From the NCBI RefSeq assembly GCF_001510655.1, contig NZ_LMVC01000002.1:1090379-1154378 (forward strand): a stretch of 64,000 nucleotides of DNA, in the 5' to 3' direction. Positions 8,028-16,754 of this stretch are shown in pieces. The number at the start of each line of letters is the position of its first letter. The first letter of the stretch is position 1. The stretch comes from Fictibacillus sp. FJAT-27399. GTDB lineage: Bacteria; Bacillota; Bacilli; Bacillales; Fictibacillaceae. The notes under the pieces were generated by a model that saw only the letters and a list, made by a program, of their open reading frames with translations, was not told the origin of the DNA and ran no database searches. The position numbers and the translations under genes are program-made.

Positions 8028-8582
8028 ATGGATCATTTAAAAGAAACGACAATATCAACAACCCCGGTTTATTCTGGAAAGATCATAGATTTAGAAATAC
8101 AGGAAGTCCTGCTTCCCAACGGCAACAAAAGCAAGCGCGAGATTGTAAAACATCCCGGGGCAGTAGCTATTATTGCCCTTACACCGGAAAATAAACTGCT
8201 GCTTGTGAGACAGTACCGTAAAGCCTTGGAAAAGACGATCGTTGAAATACCAGCAGGAAAGCTTGAGAAGAATGAAGATCCGCTGGAGTGTGCGAAGCGT
8301 GAACTACTCGAAGAAACAGGCTATGAATGCGGATCGCTTGAGTATTTATCATCGTTCTATACCTCACCGGGATTTGCAGACGAATTGATCCACCTGTATT
8401 ACACGGATTCCCTTAAAGAGTGCAAAGAACAGCAGCCCGATGAGGATGAGTTTCTGGATGTTCTTGAAGTATCTATTGAAGAGGCGGAGGAATTCGTAAA
8501 AAACCAGCAGATTCACGATGCGAAGACCACTTATGCCGTACAATATGTACTATTGAAGAGAAAGCTTGAGAAAGATGCTTAA
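8028..8582 (+). CDS. nudF: ADP-ribose pyrophosphatase, Nudix hydrolase
   Basis: 184 residues. It hydrolyses ADP-ribose to AMP and ribose-5-phosphate. The Nudix box runs from GKLEKNEDPLECAKREL to LEETGYE, fitting GX5EX7REUXEEXGU. An in-frame GTG at 8016 overlaps the AGGAG ribosome site, so ATG 8028 is the better start (11 bases from it). The 3' end overlaps the endonuclease Q gene by 8 bases, which suggests translational coupling. Context matches B. subtilis nudF (yqkG). Confidence 0.92.
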   Translation: MDHLKETTISTTPVYSGKIIDLEIQEVLLPNGNKSKREIVKHPGAVAIIALTPENKLLLVRQYRKALEKTIVEIPAGKLEKNEDPLECAKRELLEETGYECGSLEYLSSFYTSPGFADELIHLYYTDSLKECKEQQPDEDEFLDVLEVSIEEAEEFVKNQQIHDAKTTYAVQYVLLKRKLEKDA

Positions 8583-9768
8583 TACGTATTACGCGGACCT
8601 GCATGTACATATCGGAAGGTCGCGTTCTGGAAAGCCTGTAAAGATTACGGGGGCCAAATCCCTGACTTTATCTGCTATTTTAGATATGGCTTCTGCCGTT
8701 AAAGGAATCGATCTTCTTGGTATCATTGACTGCCACGTGCCGGAAGTGATTCAAGAACTAGAGGAGATGCTAGAATCGGGTGTCATGGCTGAACACGAAG
8801 AAGGCGGATTATGGTATGAGAAGGTGTGCCTTCTGCCAGGGTCCGAAATCGAAATCTATGATGAGAACTGCAATGGGCCTATCCATGTTCTAGTGTTTTT
8901 TCCTACACTTGAAAAGATGAAACAGTTCAGTTTTTATATGGCCGGGCGGATGAAAAATATTACGTTAAGCTCGCAGCGAATCTACGAGTCGGCCCATAAC
9001 CTTCAAAGAAAAACGAAAGAACTGGGAGGACTGTTTATCCCGGCTCACGTGTTCACTCCGCATAAGAGCTTGTATGGAAAAGGGGTAAACGCTTCTCTTT
9101 CAGAAGTTTTCCTTCCAGATCTCATAGATGCCATCGAACTCGGTTTAAGTTCGGATACGTCTATGGCTTTTGCTGTTGAAGAACTGATGTCCTATCCATT
9201 TCTTTCAAATTCAGACGCGCATTCTCTGGAAAAGATCGGACGGGAATACCAGACGATCCGGATGGAGAAACCTACTTTTCTGGAATTCAAACAGGCATTA
9301 AAAGAGGAACAGGGGAGGGGGATTACAGCCAACTACGGCTTAAATCCGAGACTCGGCAAGTATTATGAAACGACCTGCGCTAAATGCTCTGCGTTCATCG
9401 AGGAAGAGAAAGGGACCGTATGCAAACAATGCGGGAGTTCATCTACGATACGAGGTGTTAAAAACCGGATCAATGAATTAGGAAAATGCGCCATGCACCA
9501 GTCAGATCACAAAGAAAGGCCGCCTTATATCCATCAAGTTCCACTGGAGTTCATTCCTGCTCTTGGACCGAAAACGCTGCAAAAACTAAGGGATCATTTT
9601 GGAACGGACATGGCGATCCTTCATGAGGTAGAAGAAAAAGATTTAATGGAAGCTGCTCCGCAAACGATCGTGCATCATATTCTGCGTGCAAGGGAAGGCA
9701 AGCTATCTTTCCAGTCTGGCGGGGGCGGCAAGTACGGGAAAGTAGCATCAGGCAAATCTAGCAGATAA
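8575..9768 (+). CDS. Endonuclease Q family protein (YqxK-like)
   Basis: 397 residues. Order of parts: an N-terminal PHP phosphoesterase domain with DLHVHIGRSRSG and metal-ligand segments PAHVF and NSDAHS, a four-cysteine zinc finger (residues about 266-290, CAKC...CKQCG), then a C-terminal region with a helix-hairpin-helix-like LGPKTLQKLRDHFG. EndoQ nicks DNA on the 5' side of deaminated bases such as uracil, hypoxanthine and xanthine. The start at ATG 8575 lies inside nudF; an in-frame TTG at 8566 is possible. Together with the Nudix gene it looks like a nucleotide/DNA damage-sanitation pair. Confidence 0.85.
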   Translation: MLNTYYADLHVHIGRSRSGKPVKITGAKSLTLSAILDMASAVKGIDLLGIIDCHVPEVIQELEEMLESGVMAEHEEGGLWYEKVCLLPGSEIEIYDENCNGPIHVLVFFPTLEKMKQFSFYMAGRMKNITLSSQRIYESAHNLQRKTKELGGLFIPAHVFTPHKSLYGKGVNASLSEVFLPDLIDAIELGLSSDTSMAFAVEELMSYPFLSNSDAHSLEKIGREYQTIRMEKPTFLEFKQALKEEQGRGITANYGLNPRLGKYYETTCAKCSAFIEEEKGTVCKQCGSSSTIRGVKNRINELGKCAMHQSDHKERPPYIHQVPLEFIPALGPKTLQKLRDHFGTDMAILHEVEEKDLMEAAPQTIVHHILRAREGKLSFQSGGGGKYGKVASGKSSR

Positions 9769-9772
9769 AAAA

Positions 9773-9803
9773 TAGACATACCTCCCTCTGACTTTCATAG
9801 AAT
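9773..9803 (+). promoter_or_regulatory. Candidate SigE promoter of spoIIM
   Basis: AGACATA (-35 region), a 15-base spacer and CATAGAAT (-10) resemble the mother-cell SigE consensus. It lies 30 bases before spoIIM, a SigE gene in B. subtilis. Confidence 0.55.
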
Positions 9804-9832
9804 GAAATAAGAGATTAAGGGAGGAAATAGAG

Positions 9833-10471
9833 ATGCGGTCTATTAAAAGGTTTGTACTGTTTCACCTTCAAGAGCATTATTCGCTGTATGTGTTTGTATC
9901 CGTCCTCTTACTGATGGGCGTTATTTTTGGAGCTGTTATTGTAAACAGCCTGACACTGAGCCAAAAACAGGACCTGCTGAATTATTTGTCCCGGTTTTTC
10001 GGGGAGGTCTCCAAAGGGAGTTTTGCTGATCCAGAGGATATGTTCTCACAAAGCTACAGCCATTATATTAAATATATAGCGGTGATGTGGATTCTTGGGC
10101 TGTCTGTTATCGGACTGCCGGTCATCTTGATCATGCTCTTCATTAAAGGGGTAGTCATCGGGTTTACGGTCGGTTTTCTCGTGAATCAGATGGGCTGGCA
10201 CGGATTCTTGCTCGCTTTTGTTTCCGTTCTTCCACAGAACCTCATTCTGGTTCCGGGTTTGATCGTGGCAGCTGCCGCTTCTATTCTATTTTCCGTTAAA
10301 ATGATCAGACAGCAGTTTTTGAAAAAATCGAGCGACCCCTTTTTTCCAAAGTTCTTTAAATATTCAGCTCTCATTATCGCAGTAGGATTGTTCCTGGCTG
10401 TTGCATCTGCCTTTGAAGCGTATCTTTCACCGCTTCTGATGGAAGGAGTCATGAGTTTGGGGTCCAAATAA
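9833..10471 (+). CDS. spoIIM: Stage II sporulation protein M
   Basis: 212 residues, a polytopic membrane protein with about five hydrophobic segments (near 20-40, 80-105, 110-130, 135-155 and 175-195). With SpoIID and SpoIIP it forms the engulfment peptidoglycan-remodelling complex; SpoIIM is the membrane anchor. The segment VLPQNLILVPGLIVAAAAS is a recognisable family block. It starts at ATG 9833 behind GGGAGGAAA and a candidate SigE promoter. The order nudF-endoQ-spoIIM-fur-yqzK-xerD is as in B. subtilis. Confidence 0.93.
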   Translation: MRSIKRFVLFHLQEHYSLYVFVSVLLLMGVIFGAVIVNSLTLSQKQDLLNYLSRFFGEVSKGSFADPEDMFSQSYSHYIKYIAVMWILGLSVIGLPVILIMLFIKGVVIGFTVGFLVNQMGWHGFLLAFVSVLPQNLILVPGLIVAAAASILFSVKMIRQQFLKKSSDPFFPKFFKYSALIIAVGLFLAVASAFEAYLSPLLMEGVMSLGSK

Positions 10472-10489
10472 AGAATAAAAACTACCATA

Positions 10490-10527
10490 AAATAATAATT
10501 ATAAACTGCAAATTATAATTATTTTAA
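10490..10527 (+). promoter_or_regulatory. Two PerR-type operator boxes upstream of fur
   Basis: Box 1 at 10490-10504 (AAATAATAATTATAA) matches the PerR consensus TTATAATnATTATAA at 12 of 14 fixed bases. Box 2 at 10513-10527 (TTATAATTATTTTAA) matches at 13 of 14. Their inner halves form a perfect 11-bp inverted repeat. Box 2 ends one base before the TTGACA -35 element of fur, so a bound PerR would block the promoter. B. subtilis fur is a known PerR target. Confidence 0.75.
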
Positions 10528-10528
10528 A

Positions 10529-10558
10529 TTGACACCTTTTCTTTCCATGCCTTATAAT
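10529..10558 (+). promoter_or_regulatory. SigA promoter of fur
   Basis: TTGACA at 10529-10534 and TATAAT at 10553-10558, both perfect, with an 18-base spacer. It lies 30 bases before the fur start. Confidence 0.85.
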
Positions 10559-10588
10559 AATCATGTGAAACATAAGGGAGGATTAGGT

Positions 10589-11050
10589 ATGGAAAGCCGT
10601 CTTGACCGGATCAAAAAACAGCTGCATTCCCAGAGCTATAAGCTTACTCCCCAGCGAGAAGCTACAGTTAGGGTCCTCCTGGAAAATGAGGAAGATCATT
10701 TAAGTGCAGAGGACGTCTATCTTCTTGTGAAGGAGAAATCACCAGAGATAGGTCTTGCTACTGTCTACCGTACATTAGAACTATTAACTGAACTGAAAGT
10801 AGTCGATAAAATAAATTTTGGAGATGGCGTATCGAGATATGATCTTCGTACAGAAGGAGCAGCTCACTTCCATCATCATCTCGTTTGCCTTGAATGCGGA
10901 GCGGTCGATGAAATCCAAGAGGATCTGCTGGAAGATGTGGAAAAGGTCGTTGAAGAGGGCTGGAATTTTAAAATTAAAGACCACCGCCTCACTTTTCACG
11001 GCATCTGCCACCGCTGTAACGAAAATGATAAAAATGATGAGACCCCTTGA
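10589..11050 (+). CDS. fur: Ferric uptake regulator Fur
   Basis: 153 residues. A winged-helix N-terminal half contains LATVYRTLELLTEL. The metal-binding C-terminal half has HFHHHLVCLECG and CHRC, so the structural zinc site would be Cys100, Cys103, Cys140 and Cys143. The sequence is very close to B. subtilis Fur. Frames upstream are open to 10529, but that stretch is the promoter; ATG 10589 has AAGGGAGG in front. Fur represses iron-uptake genes when Fe(II) is sufficient. Transcription ends at a perfect 11-bp hairpin overlapping the stop region. Confidence 0.96.
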   Translation: MESRLDRIKKQLHSQSYKLTPQREATVRVLLENEEDHLSAEDVYLLVKEKSPEIGLATVYRTLELLTELKVVDKINFGDGVSRYDLRTEGAAHFHHHLVCLECGAVDEIQEDLLEDVEKVVEEGWNFKIKDHRLTFHGICHRCNENDKNDETP

Positions 11051-11074
11051 TGAAAGGTACTCATCATTTTTTAT
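11031..11074 (+). terminator. Terminator of fur
   Basis: A perfect 11-bp stem, AAAATGATGAG (11031-11041, inside the coding end) with CTCATCATTTT (11060-11070), followed by a T-rich tail. Confidence 0.85.
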
Positions 11075-11197
11075 TTATTTACAAATCCGAAAGAATCAGT
11101 TAACGTAAAGTTGTAGTAAAATTAGAAAATGTGTATATAACCGCAATTCTTTGGCATAACCTGTACTAATATTATAGTACGGGGAGGCCGCTGAACC

Positions 11198-11437
11198 ATG
11201 AGATCTTGGCTGAGATTATGCTGGAACACATCAAAAATATTTTTATCTTTTACAGCTTGCACATTGTTATTCTACTTTGGGCTGCTTTGGATCAACCAGG
11301 AGTACCAGGATTATCACCGGTACGATGTGCCGAAGGGGAAAGCGGTCAAGGTTTTCCAAAGTGACGCTGCCACTACGAATAAAGAGGAGAGCAATTGGCT
11401 CATCCGATTGCTGTTTTTCTACGAATCCAGTGAATAA
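11198..11437 (+). CDS. yqzK: YqzK family membrane protein (DUF4227)
   Basis: 79 residues with one hydrophobic segment (about 12-32, [18 protein letters not shown]) and a charged C-terminal tail. It resembles B. subtilis YqzK, found at the same place between fur and xerD. Function is unknown. ATG 11198 follows GGGGAGG, and xerD begins 11 bases after the stop, so the two are likely cotranscribed. Confidence 0.8.
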   Translation: MRSWLRLCWNTSKIFLSFTACTLLFYFGLLWINQEYQDYHRYDVPKGKAVKVFQSDAATTNKEESNWLIRLLFFYESSE

Positions 11438-11448
11438 GGAGCGCAGAT

Positions 11449-12339
11449 ATGACAGATCATGTCCAGGATTTTATTCATTATTTAATAGTCGAGCGTGGTC
11501 TTTCTAAAAACACGGTGGATTCTTACCGCCGCGACCTTGAGCAGTATGTGCTTTTCATTGAAAAAGTGGAAAACATTTCAGATATCAACCAGATTCAGCG
11601 TGCAAATATAATAGGTTACCTGCTTCATCTTAAAGAAAACGGCAAGGCTACAACAACTATTGCGAGGAACATTGCATCTATCCGTTCGTTTCACCAGTTT
11701 CTGCTTCGTGAAAAGGCGAGCGAATCTGACCCATCTGTACATATTGAAACACCCAAAGCTGAACGCAAGCTTCCGAAGGTGCTGGCTATGAACGAAGTGG
11801 AAGCGCTTTTAGATACGTCTGATACCCATGAAACGTTCGGGATCAGGGACAAGGCCATGCTCGAGCTCCTATATGCGACCGGGATCAGGGTGACGGAACT
11901 GGTAAGCCTAGATCTTGCCGATGTCCATTTATCGATGGGGTTTTTGCGTTGTCTTGGAAAAGGAAACAAAGAACGTATTATTCCGCTCGGTAAAATGGCG
12001 ACAGGGGCCATACAAACCTATTTGGATAAGGGCCGTCCTGCACTTTCAAAAGGCAAGAGCGGGAACGCTTTGTTTTTGAACCACCACGGAAACCGTTTAT
12101 CAAGGCAAGGTTTTTGGAAAATTTTAAAACAGCTTGCCAAAAAAGCAAATATTGAAAAAGAATTGACTCCCCATACGCTTAGACATTCGTTCGCGACGCA
12201 TTTGCTGGAAAATGGAGCGGATCTGCGGGCGGTACAGGAGATGCTCGGCCATGCAGACATTTCCACAACGCAAATCTATACCCACGTGTCGAAAACAAGG
12301 CTTAAAGATATTTACGCTGCCTATCATCCAAGGGCTTAG
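11449..12339 (+). CDS. xerD: Site-specific tyrosine recombinase XerD
   Basis: 296 residues. The SAM-like core-binding domain is at about 1-90 and the catalytic domain at about 110-290. Active-site elements are visible: Arg in [21 protein letters not shown] for the HxxR pair, and [14 protein letters not shown] with the second His and the Tyr nucleophile. With a partner (CodV/XerC) it resolves chromosome dimers at dif during division. AAGGAG precedes the ATG. Confidence 0.96.
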   Translation: MTDHVQDFIHYLIVERGLSKNTVDSYRRDLEQYVLFIEKVENISDINQIQRANIIGYLLHLKENGKATTTIARNIASIRSFHQFLLREKASESDPSVHIETPKAERKLPKVLAMNEVEALLDTSDTHETFGIRDKAMLELLYATGIRVTELVSLDLADVHLSMGFLRCLGKGNKERIIPLGKMATGAIQTYLDKGRPALSKGKSGNALFLNHHGNRLSRQGFWKILKQLAKKANIEKELTPHTLRHSFATHLLENGADLRAVQEMLGHADISTTQIYTHVSKTRLKDIYAAYHPRA

Positions 12340-12454
12340 CCTTTTTTTTCACATAGATGTCTGACTTCTGACATCATCGCTCCGAGTTTGTTCAAACGGT
12401 TGTGAGGATATAGTATCTAAAGATGAATTAATTAGTTTTGGAGGTTTTTTGAGA

Positions 12455-13636
12455 ATGAAATATAAAAAGTTCAAACGCACGTTTTTGATTGTAATGGATT
12501 CTGTCGGAATCGGAGAAGCACCGGATGCCGGAAAGTTTGATGATAAAGGATCGGATACACTTGGCCATATCGCTGAAAAAATGAACGGGCTTCATATGCC
12601 GAACATGGAATCTTTAGGCCTGAGCAACATTCGGGAAATCAAAGGGATCAAGCCTGCAGAAAAGCCGAAAGCACATTTTGCTAAGCTTCAGGAAGCATCG
12701 AACGGCAAAGATACGATGACAGGGCACTGGGAAATCATGGGCCTTCATATCGAACAGCCTTTTCAAACGTTCCCAGAAGGATTTCCTGATGACTTGATTC
12801 AGGTGCTTGAAGAAAAATCCGGACGTAAGATCATCGGCAACAAACCGGCTTCAGGGACGGAAATTCTGGATGAACTGGGTGAGGAGCATGTGAATACAGG
12901 AGCGCTCATCGTCTATACCTCTGCGGATTCCGTTCTGCAAATCGCGGCTCATGAAGAAGTGGTCCCGCTTGAAGAACTGTACAAAATCTGTGAGATAGCA
13001 AGAGAACTTACCAAAAACGATAAATATATGGTCGGCCGCATTATCGCGCGGCCATTTGTCGGCAAACCCGGTGACTTCAAACGGACAGCCAACCGTCATG
13101 ATTATGCGTTGAAACCGTTTGGGAGAACGGTTATGAACGAACTGAAGGACAGCGGTTATGATGTGATCGCGCTCGGGAAGATTTCCGACATCTATGACGG
13201 TGAAGGAGTTACGGAAGCGATCCGCACCAAATCCAATATGGATGGCATGGATCAGCTCGTTAAATCGATGGATCAATCGTTTACGGGACTGAACTTCATA
13301 AACCTTGTTGATTTCGACGCCCTGTTCGGACACAGAAGGGATCCAAAAGGTTATGGACAAGCTCTTGAAGAGTTTGACGCCCGCCTTCCGGAGGTTTTTG
13401 AAAAACTTAACGAAGATGATGTTCTTATTATTACAGCCGATCACGGAAATGATCCGGTTCATCATGGAACAGACCATACGAGAGAATATGTTCCGCTTCT
13501 TGTGTATTACAAAGGAATCGAATCAGGAAAACCTTTAAAGGTGAGTAAAACCTTTGCCGATATCGGGGCGACGGTAGCCGCCAACTACAACGTGAAGATG
13601 CCTGAATATGGAAAAAGTTTTCTTGATCAACTTTAA
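12455..13636 (+). CDS. deoB: Phosphopentomutase
   Basis: 393 residues, alkaline-phosphatase superfamily metalloenzyme. It interconverts (deoxy)ribose-1-phosphate and -5-phosphate. [15 protein letters not shown] near the N-terminus, the activating Thr87 in [13 protein letters not shown] and ITADHGNDP near the C-terminus are diagnostic. A TTG at 12449 is in frame, but GGAGGT is 9 bases from ATG 12455. It heads the deoB-punA-punA-pdp nucleoside operon and feeds pentose from the phosphorylases into glycolysis and the pentose phosphate pathway. Confidence 0.95.
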   Translation: MKYKKFKRTFLIVMDSVGIGEAPDAGKFDDKGSDTLGHIAEKMNGLHMPNMESLGLSNIREIKGIKPAEKPKAHFAKLQEASNGKDTMTGHWEIMGLHIEQPFQTFPEGFPDDLIQVLEEKSGRKIIGNKPASGTEILDELGEEHVNTGALIVYTSADSVLQIAAHEEVVPLEELYKICEIARELTKNDKYMVGRIIARPFVGKPGDFKRTANRHDYALKPFGRTVMNELKDSGYDVIALGKISDIYDGEGVTEAIRTKSNMDGMDQLVKSMDQSFTGLNFINLVDFDALFGHRRDPKGYGQALEEFDARLPEVFEKLNEDDVLIITADHGNDPVHHGTDHTREYVPLLVYYKGIESGKPLKVSKTFADIGATVAANYNVKMPEYGKSFLDQL

Positions 13637-13651
13637 TTAGGAGGAAAAGAA

Positions 13652-14470
13652 ATGGGAGAATTGAAACAGATACAGACTGCTGCAAACTTTATTCAAGAAA
13701 AACTGTCCGCAAAACCGGAAATCGGCCTCATCCTAGGATCAGGTTTGGGGATATTGGCTGATGAAATCGAAAATGCTGTTATTCTTCCTTACGGCGAAAT
13801 ATCTGAATTTCCTGTATCGACGGTTGAGGGGCATGCCGGCCAGCTTGTTATTGGGGAGCTTGAAGGCAAACAGGTCATTGCGATGCAGGGCCGTTTTCAT
13901 TATTATGAAGGCTACACTCTGGAGAAAGTCACCTTCCCTGTCAGAGTCATGAAGGAGCTTGGTGTGGAGAGTGTCCTCGTGACCAATGCAGCAGGCGGGA
14001 TCAACACTTCTTTTGAAGCAGGAGATCTGATGCTGATTACGGATCATATCAATAATCTGAGCGACAATCCTTTAATCGGACCAAACGACAGCTCCTTTGG
14101 GGTCAGGTTTCCCGATATGTCTGAAGCTTACACTCAGTGCCTGCAGGAAATTGCGCGCAGTACAGCTTCATCCCTCAGCATAACGTTAAAAGAGGGAGTC
14201 TATGTGGCGAATTCTGGTCCAAGCTATGAAACGCCGGCAGAGATTCGCATGCTCAGAACATTGGGCGGAGATGCAGTAGGTATGTCCACTGTCCCCGAAG
14301 TAATCATAGCCCGCCATTCTGGAATGAAGGTTCTCGGACTTTCCTGCATTTCGAACATGGCAGCAGGAATTCTAGATCAGCCGTTGACCCATGATGAAGT
14401 AATGGAAACAACAGAACGGGTTAAATCCAATTTTCTTGGTCTTGTAAAAGGAATCGTAAAAAGCATTTAA
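13652..14470 (+). CDS. punA: Purine-nucleoside phosphorylase, trimeric type, canonical copy
   Basis: 272 residues. It phosphorolyses inosine/guanosine and the deoxy forms. The phosphate loop GLILGSGLG, STVEGHAGQLVIG and MQGRFHYYEGY are present. The two purine-contact residues of trimeric PNP (Glu201 and Asn243 in human PNP) align with Glu193 in GPSYETPAE and Asn235 in SCISNMAAG, so 6-oxopurine specificity is expected. It lies 15 bases after deoB behind AGGAGG, and a diverged second copy follows directly. Confidence 0.94.
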   Translation: MGELKQIQTAANFIQEKLSAKPEIGLILGSGLGILADEIENAVILPYGEISEFPVSTVEGHAGQLVIGELEGKQVIAMQGRFHYYEGYTLEKVTFPVRVMKELGVESVLVTNAAGGINTSFEAGDLMLITDHINNLSDNPLIGPNDSSFGVRFPDMSEAYTQCLQEIARSTASSLSITLKEGVYVANSGPSYETPAEIRMLRTLGGDAVGMSTVPEVIIARHSGMKVLGLSCISNMAAGILDQPLTHDEVMETTERVKSNFLGLVKGIVKSI

Positions 14471-14484
14471 GGGGAGGAAGAAAA

Positions 14485-15315
14485 ATGGCTACACTATTAA
14501 CCAAAATGAATGAAGCAGCAAATATGATCCAATCCAGAACAGAGGGGATGCATCCTGAAATCGGCCTTATTCTTGGTTCAGGTCTTGGGGAGCTAGCAGA
14601 TGAGATCGAAAACGCAGTTCAGATCGATTACAGCGAAATCCCTCATTTCCCGGTATCAACGGTTGAAGGCCACGCAGGTAAATTGGTCATCGGAACGCTT
14701 AACGGAAAAACGGTTTTAGCAATGCAAGGAAGATTTCATTTCTATGAAGGCTACAGCATGCAGGATGTTACCTTTCCTGTCCGTGTGATGAAAGGCCTTG
14801 GCGTAAAACTTCTAATCGTGACAAACGCTTGCGGAGGTATGAACCCTGAATTTTCGGCTGGTGACCTCATGATCATTGATGATCATTTGAATATGACAGG
14901 AGCGAACCCTCTGATCGGGCCAAATGATGCTGAACTTGGACCACGTTTTCCTGACATGAGCACAGCATATACGCCTGAACTTGTTCAATTTACGAAAGAT
15001 ACAGCAGCAAACCTTGGAATTAAAGTGCAGCAGGGAGTGTACGCCGGGATCACTGGCCCGACCTACATGACCAAAGCCGAGCTTCGCATGCTGCGTACGG
15101 TAGGCGGAGATGCAATAGGAATGTCTACCGTTCCGGAAGTAATCGTTGCCAGCCATATGAGCATGAAAGTCATCGGAATCTCCTGTATAACCGACATGGC
15201 GATCGCGGATGAGCTTGAACCGCTTACGCATGAACAAGTGGTGGCAGTTGCCAACCGGACAAAACCGAAATTTATCAACTTAGTTAAAGAATTAGTCAAA
15301 AATGTTACTTTGTAA
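14485..15315 (+). CDS. Second purine-nucleoside phosphorylase paralog with altered purine pocket
   Basis: 276 residues, same fold and phosphate-site motifs as the upstream copy (GLILGSGLG, STVEGHAGKLVIG, MQGRFHFYEGY). The base-recognition residues differ: the Glu of the canonical copy is Met195 (GPTYMTKAE) and the Asn is Asp237 (SCITDMAIADE). In human PNP an Asn243Asp change admits adenosine, and in MTA phosphorylase an Asp sits at this place. Activity on 6-aminopurine nucleosides or methylthioadenosine is therefore possible but is an inference. It sits 14 bases after punA behind GGGGAGG and before pdp. Confidence 0.88.
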   Translation: MATLLTKMNEAANMIQSRTEGMHPEIGLILGSGLGELADEIENAVQIDYSEIPHFPVSTVEGHAGKLVIGTLNGKTVLAMQGRFHFYEGYSMQDVTFPVRVMKGLGVKLLIVTNACGGMNPEFSAGDLMIIDDHLNMTGANPLIGPNDAELGPRFPDMSTAYTPELVQFTKDTAANLGIKVQQGVYAGITGPTYMTKAELRMLRTVGGDAIGMSTVPEVIVASHMSMKVIGISCITDMAIADELEPLTHEQVVAVANRTKPKFINLVKELVKNVTL

Positions 15316-15333
15316 AGAAAGCGGTGTTTGAAT

Positions 15334-16638
15334 ATGAGAATGGTTGATTTGATTGAAAAGAAGAGAGACGGCAAAGAGCTGACGAAAGAAGAAATTAATT
15401 TTATTATTACGAACTATACTAACGGAAGCGTGCCTGATTACCAGATGGCAGCCTTCGCGATGGCTGTCTATTTCCAGGACATGACAACAGAAGAGCGTGC
15501 GAACTTTACCCTAGCGATGGTAGAGTCCGGCGATCAGATTGATTTGTCCGGCATTGAAGGAATCAAAGTGGATAAACACTCTACTGGCGGCGTAGGTGAC
15601 ACAACAACATTAGTCCTGGCTCCATTGGTAGCTGCTCTGAATGTTCCTGTCGCTAAAATGTCTGGCCGAGGCCTTGGCCATACCGGCGGAACGATCGACA
15701 AACTTGAAGCTGTACCAGGTTTCCACGTTGAGATCGATAACGAAGAGTTCATCTCTCTCGTGAATAAAAATAAGGTAGCCGTTATCGGCCAAAGTGGTAA
15801 TCTGACGCCGGCTGACAAAAAATTATACGGCTTGCGTGATGTTACAGCGACTGTTAACTCCATTCCATTGATCGCAAGCTCGATCATGAGCAAAAAGATC
15901 GCAGCTGGTGCAGATGCAATCGTTCTTGATGTTAAAACGGGTGCAGGCGCGTTCATGAAAACCGTTGAAGAAGCAGACGAACTCGCAAAAGCAATGGTTC
16001 AAATCGGGAATACCGTAGGCAGAAATACAATGGCTGTCATTTCTGACATGAGCCAGCCTCTCGGGTTTGCCATCGGTAACGCACTTGAAGTAAAAGAAGC
16101 CATTGATACTTTAAAAGGCCAAGGTCCTGAAGATCTTGAAGAGCTTTGCCTAACGCTTGGAAGCCACATGGTTTATCTGGCTAAACAAGCTGAATCCCTT
16201 GAAGAAGCACGCGGGAAATTAAAAGAAGTCATGACGAACGGCAAGGCATTGGAACAGCTGAAAACGTTCTTGAGTGCACAAGGCGGGGATGCATCCGTAG
16301 TCGATGATCCTTCTAAACTTCCGCAGGCGAAATATACGTTTGAAGTAGAAGCCAAACAAGATGGATATGTTTCAGAGATCGTTGCTAATGAAATCGGAAC
16401 AGCAGCTATGCTTCTAGGCGCAGGCCGTGCGACAAAAGAATCTGAAATTGATTTGGCTGTCGGACTAATGCTGAAGAAGAAAGTCGGCGATCAAGTTGCT
16501 GCTGGAGAATCGCTGGTTACGATCTACAGCAACACAGAAGACGTGAAAGCAACCGTTGAGAAAATTCATGCGGCTTACACGGTATCATCAGAAAGTGTTA
16601 CAGCTCCTACTCTTGTATACAAAGAGATCAAAGAATAA
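15334..16638 (+). CDS. pdp: Pyrimidine-nucleoside phosphorylase
   Basis: 434 residues, full length for the family. It phosphorolyses uridine, thymidine and deoxyuridine. The glycosyltransferase phosphate site [17 protein letters not shown], the signature [16 protein letters not shown] and [18 protein letters not shown] are nearly identical to B. subtilis Pdp. ATG 15334 gives the family start [10 protein letters not shown]; a TTG at 15328 is also in frame. It is the last gene of the deoB operon and is followed by a terminator. Confidence 0.96.
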   Translation: MRMVDLIEKKRDGKELTKEEINFIITNYTNGSVPDYQMAAFAMAVYFQDMTTEERANFTLAMVESGDQIDLSGIEGIKVDKHSTGGVGDTTTLVLAPLVAALNVPVAKMSGRGLGHTGGTIDKLEAVPGFHVEIDNEEFISLVNKNKVAVIGQSGNLTPADKKLYGLRDVTATVNSIPLIASSIMSKKIAAGADAIVLDVKTGAGAFMKTVEEADELAKAMVQIGNTVGRNTMAVISDMSQPLGFAIGNALEVKEAIDTLKGQGPEDLEELCLTLGSHMVYLAKQAESLEEARGKLKEVMTNGKALEQLKTFLSAQGGDASVVDDPSKLPQAKYTFEVEAKQDGYVSEIVANEIGTAAMLLGAGRATKESEIDLAVGLMLKKKVGDQVAAGESLVTIYSNTEDVKATVEKIHAAYTVSSESVTAPTLVYKEIKE

Positions 16639-16650
16639 TTTTTTCTCTTG

Positions 16651-16678
16651 AGGATCATCCAATCGGATGATCCTTTTT
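16651..16678 (+). terminator. Terminator of the deoB-pdp operon
   Basis: AGGATCATCC and GGATGATCCT form a 10-bp stem with a short loop, followed by five T. Confidence 0.85.
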
Positions 16679-16754
16679 GCTTTTCTTCCATCCCCTGTAT
16701 AAACGGAAAATTAATGGAAAAAATAGGGGTATCATGAATTGGAGGGAAAATGCA

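Noticed and set aside
12851-13477. Minus-strand open frame of 208 codons
   Set aside because: Antisense to deoB, which is complete and well conserved.
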